Assembly: GCA_946481075.1 (NCBI GenBank)
Contig: CAMLMC010000001.1
Span: 310,001-374,000 of the forward strand
Length of the DNA: 64,000 nt
Source of the DNA: an uncultured Alphaproteobacteria bacterium
GTDB taxonomy: Bacteria; Pseudomonadota; Alphaproteobacteria; Micavibrionales; Micavibrionaceae
Direction of reading: 5' to 3'
Part shown: in pieces, positions 26,486 through 34,494 of the stretch
Position numbering within the stretch: position 1 is the stretch's first letter
How the letters are laid out: each line of letters opens with the position of its first letter
Made by a program: the position numbers and the translations under genes
Notes under the pieces: generated by a model
Seen by the model: the letters and a program-made list of their open reading frames with translations, nothing else
Databases searched by the model: none
What the model was told of the DNA's origin: nothing

Positions 26486-26511
26486 ATCCCGGCTGAAAAG
26501 CCGGGATTTTG
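26486..26511 (+). terminator. Intrinsic terminator of clpP
   Basis: The perfect stem ATCCCGGCT/AGCCGGGAT with a 4-nt loop is followed by TTTG. It lies where clpX would normally begin. Confidence 0.85.
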
Positions 26512-26562
26512 ATTCAATTCGAGGCAAATGCCGCCAAAAACCAGGCCAACAAACGGCAATGC

Positions 26563-26590
26563 CTTGAAAAATTAACCATCCATCCCATCT
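26563..26590 (+). promoter_or_regulatory. RpoH (sigma-32) type promoter of lon
   Basis: CTTGAA at 26563-26568 and CCCATCT at 26584-26590 are separated by 15 bp. This fits the heat-shock sigma factor consensus (CTTGAA, spacer 13-16, CCCCATNT) very well. It lies 71 bp upstream of the lon ATG. Heat-shock control of lon is standard in proteobacteria. An inverted repeat CCATCTT/AAGATGG overlaps the -10 element. Confidence 0.65.
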
Positions 26591-26660
26591 TCCTATGGTA
26601 AGATGGTGTTTTCCGAGAGCTGCTTAGCCGGGGGCTTTCGAACAAGAAGAAGGAATAAAT

Positions 26661-29075
26661 ATGCTGGGTAGCATCAAAACCAAAGAAACATATGCGGTGT
26701 TGCCGCTGCGCGATATCGTTGTATTCCCCCATATGATTGTGCCGCTGTTCGTTGGACGGGAAAAGTCCGTGAAGGCATTGGAGCATGTCATGGCGGAATC
26801 AAAAAAGATTTTGCTGGTGACGCAAAAATCCCCTTCCGAAGATGATCCGACATCCGATGATATCCACCTGATCGGCACTGTAGGGACGATCCTGCAACTG
26901 CTAAAACTTCCCGATGGAACCGTGAAAGTTCTGGTCGAGGGGATAGAGCGGGTCAAAATCGAATCTTTCAATGAGCGTTCGGAATTTATCGAGGCCAATG
27001 CCGTTCCGATGCCCGATGAAACCGAAAAGGATGACGAGCTGGAAGCGCTCGCCCGCGCCGTCGTCGCGCAATTCGAACAGTATGTGAAGCTGAACAAAAA
27101 GATCCCCCCTGAAGTGATCGTTTCGATCAACCAGATCGATGAGCCGGGCAAGATGGCCGACACGATTGCATCGCACCTGACGCTCAAGATCGAAGAGAAG
27201 CAGGAATTGCTGGCGCTTGCCAACTCGGCGGATCGTCTTGAAAAAATTTACAGTTTCATGGAGGGCGAAATCGGCGTTCTTCAGGTTGAAAAACGCATTC
27301 GCAACCGCGTGAAGCGCCAGATGGAAAAGACTCAGCGCGAATATTACCTCAATGAACAATTGAAGGCGATTCAGAAAGAGCTGGGTGAGGGTGAAGACGG
27401 GCTTGATGAGCTTGGCGAGCTCGAAAAGAAAATTGTCGAAACGAAACTCTCGAAAGACGCGCGCGAAAAAGCGAAAGCAGAATTGAAAAAGCTTCGCCAG
27501 ATGTCGCCGATGTCTGCAGAGGCCACGGTTGTGCGTAATTACCTCGACTGGATACTCTCCGTTCCATGGGACAAGCGCAGCCGCGTCAAAAAAGATATCA
27601 AGGCCGCGAAAAAAATTCTCGATCACGACCATTTCGGTCTGGAAAAAGTCAAGGAACGTATTCTTGAATACCTCGCCGTGCAGCAGCGCACAGGAAAGGT
27701 GAAAGGCTCCATCCTCTGCCTCGTCGGCCCTCCCGGCGTTGGTAAAACATCGCTGGCAACGTCTATTGCAAAGGCCACGAACCGCAACTTCGTGCGCATG
27801 TCCTTGGGCGGGGTGCGCGACGAATCCGAAATCCGCGGTCACCGTCGTACCTATATCGGTGCGCTGCCGGGTAAAATTATTCAAGGGATGAAAAAGGCAA
27901 AAACCAGCAACCCGCTGTTCCTTCTCGACGAGATTGACAAGCTGGGCTCCGACTGGCGCGGCGACCCGTCTTCGGCGTTGCTGGAGGTGCTTGACCCCGA
28001 ACAAAACGAAAAGTTCAACGACCATTATCTTGAGCTTGATTACGATTTGTCGGATGTCATGTTCATCTGTACGGCCAACACTCTGCGCATGCCACAACCG
28101 CTTCTGGACCGCATGGAGATTATCCGCGTGTCGGGTTACACCGAGGACGAGAAAATCCAGATCGTCCGTCAGCATTTGTTGAACAAGCAAATGAAGGCCG
28201 CAGGTATAAAAAGGACCGAATTCACGATTAGCGATGCCGCGATCCGCGACCTGATACGCTATTATACGCGGGAAGCGGGTGTACGATCGTTGGAGCGTGA
28301 AATCGCGAATCTATGCCGCAAGGCGATCAAGGATATCCTGATGAAGGGGCGTGAGAAGGTTTCTGTTACGCCGGGTAATCTCGACAAATATGCTGGTATC
28401 CGCAAATTCAGATTCGGCGAATCTGAAAACGAAGACCGTATCGGTATTGTCCATGGTCTTGCCTATACCGAATTCGGCGGCGATCTATTGTCGATCGAGG
28501 CGGTGACTATGCCGGGCAAGGATGGCAAGGTGTCGACAACGGGTAACCTGAAAGACGTTATGAAGGAATCGATCACTGTGGCGGAGATGTTGATTAAATC
28601 ACGCGCCAATAAATTCGGGATCGATTTCGACCGTTTGAAAGAAACCAACATCCACGTCCACGTGCCGGAAGGTGCAACGCCGAAAGACGGTCCGTCCGCC
28701 GGCGCTGCCATGACAACGGCGATTATTTCGGCCCTGACCGGTATAGAAATCCGCAAGGATATCGCCATGACCGGCGAGATCAACCTGCGCGGTTACGTCA
28801 CGGAAATCGGTGGTCTGAAGGAAAAGCTTCTGGCGGCGCACCGCGGCGGAATTAAAAAGGTTTTGATCCCGAAAGACAACGCCAAGGACCTGCCGGATAT
28901 CCCTGATAAGGTGAAGAAGAACCTGGAAATCGTTCCGGTTAATACGATCGACGAGGTCCTCATTCACGCCCTGACACGCCAACCGGAACCGATTATTTCT
29001 GATAATAAGGAAAAAATACCGCCTGTAGCCTCGGAATCGGCAGAAAATAAGGGAGAAGGCGTTATTCGGCATTGA
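26661..29075 (+). CDS. lon: ATP-dependent protease La
   Basis: The hexameric AAA+ protease degrades misfolded and regulatory proteins. The 804 residues comprise the N-terminal substrate-binding LON domain (about 10-205), a coiled-coil helix region, the AAA+ module with Walker A GPPGVGKTS (about 356-364) and Walker B FLLDEIDKLG, and the C-terminal protease domain with the Ser-Lys dyad Ser679 (PKDGPSAGAA) and Lys722 (GGLKEKLLAAHR), the same spacing as in E. coli Lon. The ATG at 26661 follows AAGAAGGAA. A sigma-32 type promoter lies upstream and a strong terminator follows, separating it from hupB. Confidence 0.97.
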   Translation: MLGSIKTKETYAVLPLRDIVVFPHMIVPLFVGREKSVKALEHVMAESKKILLVTQKSPSEDDPTSDDIHLIGTVGTILQLLKLPDGTVKVLVEGIERVKIESFNERSEFIEANAVPMPDETEKDDELEALARAVVAQFEQYVKLNKKIPPEVIVSINQIDEPGKMADTIASHLTLKIEEKQELLALANSADRLEKIYSFMEGEIGVLQVEKRIRNRVKRQMEKTQREYYLNEQLKAIQKELGEGEDGLDELGELEKKIVETKLSKDAREKAKAELKKLRQMSPMSAEATVVRNYLDWILSVPWDKRSRVKKDIKAAKKILDHDHFGLEKVKERILEYLAVQQRTGKVKGSILCLVGPPGVGKTSLATSIAKATNRNFVRMSLGGVRDESEIRGHRRTYIGALPGKIIQGMKKAKTSNPLFLLDEIDKLGSDWRGDPSSALLEVLDPEQNEKFNDHYLELDYDLSDVMFICTANTLRMPQPLLDRMEIIRVSGYTEDEKIQIVRQHLLNKQMKAAGIKRTEFTISDAAIRDLIRYYTREAGVRSLEREIANLCRKAIKDILMKGREKVSVTPGNLDKYAGIRKFRFGESENEDRIGIVHGLAYTEFGGDLLSIEAVTMPGKDGKVSTTGNLKDVMKESITVAEMLIKSRANKFGIDFDRLKETNIHVHVPEGATPKDGPSAGAAMTTAIISALTGIEIRKDIAMTGEINLRGYVTEIGGLKEKLLAAHRGGIKKVLIPKDNAKDLPDIPDKVKKNLEIVPVNTIDEVLIHALTRQPEPIISDNKEKIPPVASESAENKGEGVIRH

Positions 29076-29150
29076 TAGGGCCGCTAAAACAGCCTAAAAC
29101 TGAGTCGTCCGCGCCCTAGGAAACTCAAGGCTTACAGCCAGTTTGACCCT

Positions 29151-29184
29151 CGGTCCGGACCAGTTTTCCGGACCGATTTTTTTT
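29151..29184 (+). terminator. Intrinsic terminator of lon
   Basis: The stem CGGTCCGG/CCGGACCG with a 9-nt loop is followed by a run of eight or more Ts. Confidence 0.9.
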
Positions 29185-29227
29185 CATCCGTTCGGTGTGT
29201 AATTTTAAACCGTTAAAGGGGATACCC

Positions 29228-29503
29228 ATGAACAAAGCAGAACTCATCGATTACGTTGCATCCGAAGCCGAACTGACAAAGGCCGATGCTCAGAAAGCCG
29301 TTGAAGCCGTATTCGCAGGCATCACATCCACACTGAAAAAAGGCAATGAAGCCCGTTTCGTTGGTTTTGGTACATTTGCCGTTTCCAGCCGCGCCGCCAC
29401 AACAGGCCGCAATCCGCGCACTGGCGAAGAAATCAAGATCCCGGCTTCCAAGAACGCCAAGTTCAAGGCCGGTAAAGAACTGAAAGACGCTGTTAACAAC
29501 TAA
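29228..29503 (+). CDS. hupB: DNA-binding protein HU
   Basis: A 91-residue nucleoid protein of the HU/IHF family that bends DNA as a dimer. It starts MNKAELIDYVASEAELTKAD, has the RFVGFGTFAV turn and the DNA-binding beta-arm ending in GRNPRTGEEIKIPASK, the canonical family signature including the intercalating Pro. The ATG at 29228 follows AAAGGGG at a good distance; an in-frame ATG 33 bp upstream has no ribosome site. HU rather than IHF is indicated by the position after lon, the same as the classical lon-hupB order, and by the arm sequence. Own terminator downstream. Confidence 0.96.
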   Translation: MNKAELIDYVASEAELTKADAQKAVEAVFAGITSTLKKGNEARFVGFGTFAVSSRAATTGRNPRTGEEIKIPASKNAKFKAGKELKDAVNN

Positions 29504-29521
29504 TTCTTGTTACAATCCAAT

Positions 29522-29552
29522 AAAAACCCCGCCAGAAATGCGGGGTTTTTTC
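29522..29552 (+). terminator. Intrinsic terminator of hupB
   Basis: The stem AAAAACCCCGC/GCGGGGTTTTT with a 7-nt loop and following Ts lies 18 bp after the hupB stop. Confidence 0.93.
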
Positions 29553-29617
29553 TTTTGAAATTTGTGCTTGCCAAACGGGGAGCAGATCGCTATTTGTAAC
29601 CGTCTTCTCGAAGAGAA

Positions 29618-29692
<75 letters not shown>

Positions 29693-29742
29693 TCCTCCCC
29701 CTAAAATTGTGATAGAGTAATGGCGTGAAGGAGTTTGCGCCG

Positions 29743-30609
29743 ATGAGATTTTTCCTGTTCTTATGTCTTTGCGTTTGTTTTGCGGGTCCATCTACAGCGC
29801 GGGAGCGTGTTACCACCAAGCATGAACCGAATGTGGAAATATGGCTGCCCCCCGATTTCAGGGGCAGCGAAGGGCCGTGGCCGCTTATCATCTTCTCCCA
29901 TGGTCTTGGCGGGTGTGGCAAGCAATCTTCTTTCCTGACGTCTTATCTTGCAGAAAACGGCTATATCGTCGCGGCGCCGGATCATAAAGATGCGCGCGCT
30001 TGCAAAAGCCTGCGCAGTTTCGAACAGCAACGGGAACTCCATGACCGCACCACGGAGGTGCCTTTGCGCGAGCCGGCCGCGTGGAGCGATAAAACACATG
30101 CGGACAGACGCGATGACATTCTCTTCACCCTGTCCTCGATGCTTGAAGACCCGCAATATAAAGGCTTTATCGATGAAAACCGTATCGGCATTGCCGGCCA
30201 TTCGCTGGGCGGATATACCGCGCTTGGCATGGCGGGGGGATGGCCGTCATGGGCAGAGGGGCGGTTCAAGGCGGTGCTGGCGATGTCGCCTTATGTTGGC
30301 CCGTATCTGGCACACAAAACGATTCAGGATATCGATGTGCCAGTATTTTATATGGGCGGCACACGTGATATGCCCGCAACGCCTATTGTGAAAAACAAGG
30401 CGTGGCACCAAACCGGGGCGCCTAAATATTATCTTGAGATCGAAGGCGCGGGGCATTCATCCTTCAGTCAGCGTGATGCAAGGTTTCATGGGCTGATCAG
30501 CCGGCAGGCGCTGGCGTTCTTTGACCGGTATCTGAAGGAAAATAAGGCTGATATTAACCCCGGCAAAGCCAAGGGTGTGGCGGAATACCGCGAAGATATT
30601 GGAGAGTAA
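29743..30609 (+). CDS. Exported alpha/beta-hydrolase (dienelactone/PAF-acetylhydrolase-like)
   Basis: A secreted serine hydrolase of 288 residues when started at 29743, where AAGGAG lies 9 bases upstream; an in-frame start 18 bp earlier overlaps that ribosome site. The signal peptide is MRFFLFLCLCVCFAGPSTA. The core shows the oxyanion-hole strand IIFSHGLGGCG, the nucleophile elbow GIAGHSLGGYTA, a late Asp in YMGGTRDMPATP and the His in IEGAGHSSFSQ. Several Cys residues could pair after export. It lies alone just after tRNA-Val. The fold is clear; the substrate (ester, lactone or lipid) cannot be read from sequence. Confidence 0.83.
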   Translation: MRFFLFLCLCVCFAGPSTARERVTTKHEPNVEIWLPPDFRGSEGPWPLIIFSHGLGGCGKQSSFLTSYLAENGYIVAAPDHKDARACKSLRSFEQQRELHDRTTEVPLREPAAWSDKTHADRRDDILFTLSSMLEDPQYKGFIDENRIGIAGHSLGGYTALGMAGGWPSWAEGRFKAVLAMSPYVGPYLAHKTIQDIDVPVFYMGGTRDMPATPIVKNKAWHQTGAPKYYLEIEGAGHSSFSQRDARFHGLISRQALAFFDRYLKENKADINPGKAKGVAEYREDIGE

Positions 30610-30747
30610 GGTTTTTTCACGCTAACACTGATTTGAAAACGGAAACCCGCAAGACCACCTATAATATGCCTTTGTAAGAGCGTATGGAACATGCGCGCGT
30701 GGCTGGTCTGGATATCGAACGTAGCCGCGTGCATTTAAGGCAATCAT

Positions 30748-30784
30748 AAAAACATAAGGCGCAGAGTTTCTTCTGCGCCTTATG
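30748..30784 (-). terminator. 13-bp perfect hairpin with minus-strand T run
   Basis: The arms CATAAGGCGCAGA and TCTGCGCCTTATG are perfect, with a 6-nt loop. On the minus strand five Ts follow, so it reads as the terminator of the small minus-strand gene ending at 30814. The interval 30610-30747 to its left holds nothing else I can support. Confidence 0.8.
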
Positions 30785-30813
30785 CTCTGTCGTTCCCTTT
30801 GGAGGAAATCATG

Positions 30814-30918
30814 TCAGGCGGCCTTCATGGTTGAACGGGCTGCCTCAAGATCGTGGATCATCGCAATGATGTGGGAATCACAGGCGTTGAATTCGGATTC
30901 TGTCAGGTCGATTGTCAT
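30814..30918 (-). CDS. Candidate 34-residue microprotein
   Basis: The minus-strand ORF encodes 34 residues (MTIDLTESEFNACDSHIIAM, continuing IHDLEAARSTMKAA), a single predicted amphipathic helix with one Cys. GGAG lies 6 bases before the ATG, and a strong terminator follows 30 bp after the stop. This makes a complete minimal transcription unit in an otherwise empty 485-bp gap between the hydrolase and the LysM-like gene. No homologue is recognised. It could instead be a noncoding RNA with a chance ORF. The interval 30919-31094 to its right has only short imperfect inverted repeats. Confidence 0.45.
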   Translation of the reverse strand: MTIDLTESEFNACDSHIIAMIHDLEAARSTMKAA

Positions 30919-31094
30919 TTGGTACTCCATAGATTTGATTTTTTAAGTTGATGGTAGGCAGTTTGGCGGTGAAGTGCGGCGGAATTTCCATCGGAATGTG
31001 GAAATGTGAAGGCAATTCACGGGCAAGAATGCCCTATCATCTTTAAGAAAACGTAAAGCGGCGGGAAAAAGTTCAAAAATGTTGAATGCGTGGA

Positions 31095-32522
31095 TTATGG
31101 ACCCACGGGCGTCATGCCCGGCATCCATTCGCGATCCAGCGCTCGCCAATCAAGAGCAGGGGCGGTTTGTGGACCAGCGGCGAGAGTTGCTTCTGTTGGG
31201 AATTTGAATTCCTGACCCGGGTAGATGTAATGGGCGGAAACTTCGTCTGGACGGCCAGCACGCACCGCGTTCTGTGTCAGAAGCTCATGATTTTCAGGAA
31301 CGGCGGCCACTTCTTCGATGCGCTTCATGATGTCCGAATTCTTCGCATCTTCCATGTCGTAATGGTCAACAACCATTTGCCACAGACTACCGCCTTCCGG
31401 AACATCGACCATTGTGTGGGTGGGAGCAACCGGCTCGGTCCGTTCGATGATCGAAGAGGGCACTGGCGTTGTAGAGGGAGCTGCAATTTCTTGTTCTTGC
31501 AGTTCGGCGGGTTCTTCCGCGGCGGGTTCTGCCTGTGCGAGGTGAACGACTTCCGGCAGGATGGCCGCCTGATATGGCGTTGCATCTAGTTCCGCCGCCA
31601 CATCCACTGTCTCTTGTGGCGCATCCGCATCCGGGCCAAGGCTGGCGACATAAACGTCACGCTCAACGCCCGCGGCATCGGCAACGGCGAGATCCGTTGC
31701 AGAATCCATATCGCGATAGATTGCGACGGAGGCTATTTCGGCGGTTGAGGGAATAACCGGCGCATTAATGTTTTCCAGCTCTGTTCTTACTTCTTCGCGC
31801 TCTGCGGCAAATTCGCTAAGGAAGGCTTCGGAGGCTTCCGCGCTCATGGCTTCCGCTGCCGCGTGTTGACGTGCGATATCCATGGAAGAATTGCGGGCGA
31901 GGAGGATGGCAGGCGTTACATCATAATTTTCTGTGACAGTATGTTCACCATCGGCAATATCCGCCGTGGCCGTCATGAAAGAATCGATTTGCGCGCGTGA
32001 AAGCGTCGGAGTCAATGTCGGTGCGGCAAGGCCCGCGATTTCAAGATATTGATCACGGTCTTCAATTTCGATTTGGGAATAGATTTCATCAACGGCCTGG
32101 ATGGCGTCTTCAACATATTCGCCATTGAAATTGTCTGTTGGGATTTCTTCCAGCAGATCCGGACGATCCAGACGCTGAGCGATCGGTTCCATGTAACGTC
32201 TGAAATTCGGATTGGCGCGGAATTGATGAAACTGCGCAATCATATCTGTTTCATTCAGGTCGTAGTCTTCATTCTGTTCTGTTTGAAGGCGCGCTTTTTC
32301 GCGCATGTTGTCATAGACATTCAGGAACAGGTCGAGTTGTCTGAAGGTTGGCTGCGGCGCCGTGGCAAGATCAAGGCCGGGTGTGAATTCGGGATTGTTG
32401 TAAACGGAGAAATTCGGATCGGGCGAGGCTTGAACTGGCTGTGCAAAGAAATTGAACATGCCGAACAGGTTGAAACCATCCGTTCCGTGTCCTTCAAGTC
32501 TGTTGCCGTCTCTGAATGCCAT
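31095..32522 (-). CDS. Acidic Ala/Glu-rich protein with C-terminal LysM-like region
   Basis: A 475-residue protein, unrecognised overall. It has no obvious signal peptide. The first 330 residues are acidic and helical with several Asp/Glu-rich stretches (EQNEDYDLNETD, AAEAMSAEASEAF). A Pro/Glu/Ala/Gln linker follows (about 310-355). The C-terminal part resembles a diverged LysM domain: GGSLWQMVVDHY (about 375-386), KNSDIMKRI and the closing YPGQEFKFP (about 435-443), matching the family pattern of G-SLW at the start, N-DI in the middle and YPGQ-hydrophobic-IP at the end. LysM binds peptidoglycan, so an envelope location via a non-classical route is possible. It is monocistronic and faces ald divergently. 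Confidence 0.6.
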   Translation of the reverse strand: MAFRDGNRLEGHGTDGFNLFGMFNFFAQPVQASPDPNFSVYNNPEFTPGLDLATAPQPTFRQLDLFLNVYDNMREKARLQTEQNEDYDLNETDMIAQFHQFRANPNFRRYMEPIAQRLDRPDLLEEIPTDNFNGEYVEDAIQAVDEIYSQIEIEDRDQYLEIAGLAAPTLTPTLSRAQIDSFMTATADIADGEHTVTENYDVTPAILLARNSSMDIARQHAAAEAMSAEASEAFLSEFAAEREEVRTELENINAPVIPSTAEIASVAIYRDMDSATDLAVADAAGVERDVYVASLGPDADAPQETVDVAAELDATPYQAAILPEVVHLAQAEPAAEEPAELQEQEIAAPSTTPVPSSIIERTEPVAPTHTMVDVPEGGSLWQMVVDHYDMEDAKNSDIMKRIEEVAAVPENHELLTQNAVRAGRPDEVSAHYIYPGQEFKFPTEATLAAGPQTAPALDWRALDREWMPGMTPVGP

Positions 32523-32680
32523 AAGCCCTTTATTCCCCTGGTATTATTATGTCTCTAAAATACCAAAAATGGCTTAAGCGATGCAAATTTGGGGGCCGGG
32601 TTTGCTGCGCTGCGTATGGACGGCCCAAGGCAGGCTTGCTATATTATGTAACATCAAGGACTTAGGGCAGGAGTTAAGCT

Positions 32681-33802
32681 ATGATTGTCGGCGTTCCCAA
32701 GGAGATTAAGGCGCAAGAACACCGCGTGGGATTGGTCCCCGCCAGTGTTCGCGAATTTGTGGCCCATGGGCACAAGGTTCTGGTGGAAACCGGAGCGGGT
32801 GCGGGAATCAACTTCACGGATGACGATTATACTGCGAGCGGCGCGGAAATCTGCAAAAGCGCCGCCGACATTTTCAAGCGCGCCGATATGATCATCAAGG
32901 TCAAGGAGCCGCAGCCGAACGAATGCAAAATGCTTCGTGAGGGACAGGTGCTGTTCACTTATCTCCACCTCGCTGCCGATATGGAACAGGCGAAAGGGCT
33001 GATCGAATCAAAATCCATCGCCATCGCCTATGAAACCGTGACGGGCGCGAACGGACGCGGATTGCCTCTACTGGCACCTATGAGCGAGATCGCAGGGCGT
33101 TTGTCTATACAGGTCGGTGGGGCCTATCTTCTGAAACATCTTGGCGGCCGTGGCCGATTGATTGGCGGTTCACCGGGTGTTGAGCCAGCCAAAGTCGTTG
33201 TCCTCGGTGGCGGCGTATCCGGTTTCCACGCCGCCGAAATGGCGGTTGGGATGCATGCCAATGTTGTGATCCTTGAGAAAAGCCATGAACAGATCCGTTG
33301 GCTGGATACCCATTTCGGTAACCGCGCGCAGGTGATTCAATCATCCCGTGATTCAATAGAGCGTTATGTGCTGGATGCCGACCTTGTGATTGGCGCGGTT
33401 CTGGTGCCCGGCGCAAGTGCGCCAAAGCTGGTGACGAAGGAGATGGTGAAGGCCATGCGCCCCGGTTCCGTTATGGTCGATATCGCCATCGATCAAGGCG
33501 GGTGTTTTGAAACCAGTCACGCAACAACCCACAACGACCCTGTTTATACGGTCGATGATGTGATTCATTACTGCGTCGCCAATATGCCGGGGGCGGTGCC
33601 CATGACATCCGCGCAGGCGCTCAACAACGCCGTTCTGCCGTACGCGCTGGCGCTGGCTGATAAGGGCTGGAAAAAGGCTTTGGCGGATGACGCCAATCTG
33701 CGTGCAGGATTGAATGTCTTTATGGGCAAAATTACCCATCCAGGGGTCGCGGAATCACTCAATTTGCCAATGAATGACCCGCTTTCGCAGATTGCCGCTT
33801 AA
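32681..33802 (+). CDS. ald: Alanine dehydrogenase
   Basis: The enzyme interconverts L-alanine and pyruvate plus ammonia with NAD, usually for alanine catabolism. The 373 residues are the standard length. Visible residues match the characterised enzyme: Arg15 (KAQEHRVGL), Lys75 (IKVKEPQ), His96 (YLHLAAD), the NAD-binding glycine motif VVLGGGVSGFHAAEMA and the late VDIAIDQGGCFETS segment. It is preceded by AGGGCAGGAG before the ATG and followed by tRNA-Asp, so it is single. The alternative family member, the N-terminal part of transhydrogenase PntA, is excluded by length and by the ATTHNDPVY region. Confidence 0.95.
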   Translation: MIVGVPKEIKAQEHRVGLVPASVREFVAHGHKVLVETGAGAGINFTDDDYTASGAEICKSAADIFKRADMIIKVKEPQPNECKMLREGQVLFTYLHLAADMEQAKGLIESKSIAIAYETVTGANGRGLPLLAPMSEIAGRLSIQVGGAYLLKHLGGRGRLIGGSPGVEPAKVVVLGGGVSGFHAAEMAVGMHANVVILEKSHEQIRWLDTHFGNRAQVIQSSRDSIERYVLDADLVIGAVLVPGASAPKLVTKEMVKAMRPGSVMVDIAIDQGGCFETSHATTHNDPVYTVDDVIHYCVANMPGAVPMTSAQALNNAVLPYALALADKGWKKALADDANLRAGLNVFMGKITHPGVAESLNLPMNDPLSQIAA

Positions 33803-33869
33803 ATTTGTAAAAAAGAGCCTTAAAACCATTTGACACGAGGGGGCGGGTGGGGCTATTTAACCCCCTGCT

Positions 33870-33946
33870 GCGGGTGTAGCTCAGTTGGTTAGAGCACCTC
33901 CCTGTCACGGAGGGGGTCGCGGGTTCGAGTCCCGTCACTCGCGCCA
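33870..33946 (+). tRNA. tRNA-Asp (anticodon GTC)
   Basis: Acceptor GCGGGTG pairs with the 3' strand CACTCGC (one G-T pair). Anticodon stem CCTCC/GGAGG encloses CTGTCAC (anticodon GTC at 33904-33906). T arm GGGTTCGAGTCCC, discriminator G and encoded CCA are present. Confidence 0.97.
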
Positions 33947-33973
33947 TTTTTTATAAATGGCATCTGGTATAAG

Positions 33974-34002
33974 AAAATCCTCGCGCAAGCGGGGATTTTT
34001 TT
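33974..34002 (+). terminator. Intrinsic terminator after tRNA-Asp
   Basis: The 11-bp stem AAAATCCTCGC/GCGGGGATTTT has one G-T pair, loop GCAA and a T run. It ends tRNA-Asp transcription before the nuo promoter region. Confidence 0.9.
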
Positions 34003-34012
34003 ATGGTATTTG

Positions 34013-34027
34013 TGAGAATTATTCTCA
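34013..34027. promoter_or_regulatory. Fur-like 7-1-7 palindrome upstream of nuoA
   Basis: TGAGAAT-T-ATTCTCA is a perfect 7-1-7 inverted repeat. It differs from the classical Fur unit TGATAAT-N-ATTATCA by one symmetrical base pair. It lies 90 bp before the nuoA start, directly after the tRNA-Asp terminator, where an operon promoter is expected. Complex I carries many Fe-S clusters, so iron control would make sense. Binding by Fur, Irr, Mur or another Fur-family protein is inference. Confidence 0.5.
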
Positions 34028-34116
34028 TTTGATGCTGCCAAAAATCCCTGAAAATTCCGCTTATTACGGTTATATGAGGCTTTACTTGGAAGGATACGGG
34101 GAGTATTTATGAGGCC

Positions 34117-34488
34117 ATGGCTTCGAACGAATTTTTGCTCAATTATCTCCCTATTTTGATCTTCATCGGATTGGCCGCTGTGGTCGCCGCTGCGGCTGTT
34201 TTCCTGTCGCTGGTGGTCGCCAAGCAAAAGCCGGATTCGGAGAAGTTGTCCGCCTATGAATGCGGGTTCGATGCGTTCGACGACGCGCGCCACAAATTCG
34301 ATGTGCGCTATTACCTCGTCGCCATTCTCTTCATCATTTTCGACCTTGAAATCGCCTTCCTGTTTCCATGGGCGGTCAGCCTCGGCGCCATCGGCATGGT
34401 TGGTTTCTGGTCTATGGTCGTTTTCCTCGGCGTCCTCACTGTAGGATTTATCTATGAGTGGAAAAAAGGCGCGCTGGACTGGGAGTAA
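34117..34488 (+). CDS. nuoA: NADH-quinone oxidoreductase subunit A
   Basis: A 123-residue membrane subunit of complex I with three transmembrane helices (about 9-32, 66-88, 94-114). The conserved loop has [32 protein letters not shown] (quoted in part: ECGFD, DVRYY, FDLE), which lies near the quinone channel. It is the first gene of the nuo locus and is followed after 6 bp by nuoB. The ATG at 34117 follows GGGGAG; an out-of-frame ATG 8 bp upstream is not used for this product. The Fur-like palindrome upstream is the only candidate operator seen. Confidence 0.96.
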   Translation: MASNEFLLNYLPILIFIGLAAVVAAAAVFLSLVVAKQKPDSEKLSAYECGFDAFDDARHKFDVRYYLVAILFIIFDLEIAFLFPWAVSLGAIGMVGFWSMVVFLGVLTVGFIYEWKKGALDWE

Positions 34489-34494
34489 GTAAAT

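Noticed and set aside
30697..30750. 21-codon plus-strand ORF starting MEHARVAGL after a TATAAT-like box
   Set aside because: No -35 element at a proper distance and no convincing ribosome site; probably chance.
30811..30834. Seven-codon plus-strand ORF behind a very strong GGAGGAAATC ribosome site
   Set aside because: Too short to judge, with no plus-strand promoter or terminator evidence. The strand with a terminator and longer ORF is the minus strand.
34109..34120. ATG 8 bp upstream of the nuoA start
   Set aside because: It is out of frame with NuoA and gives no known product.
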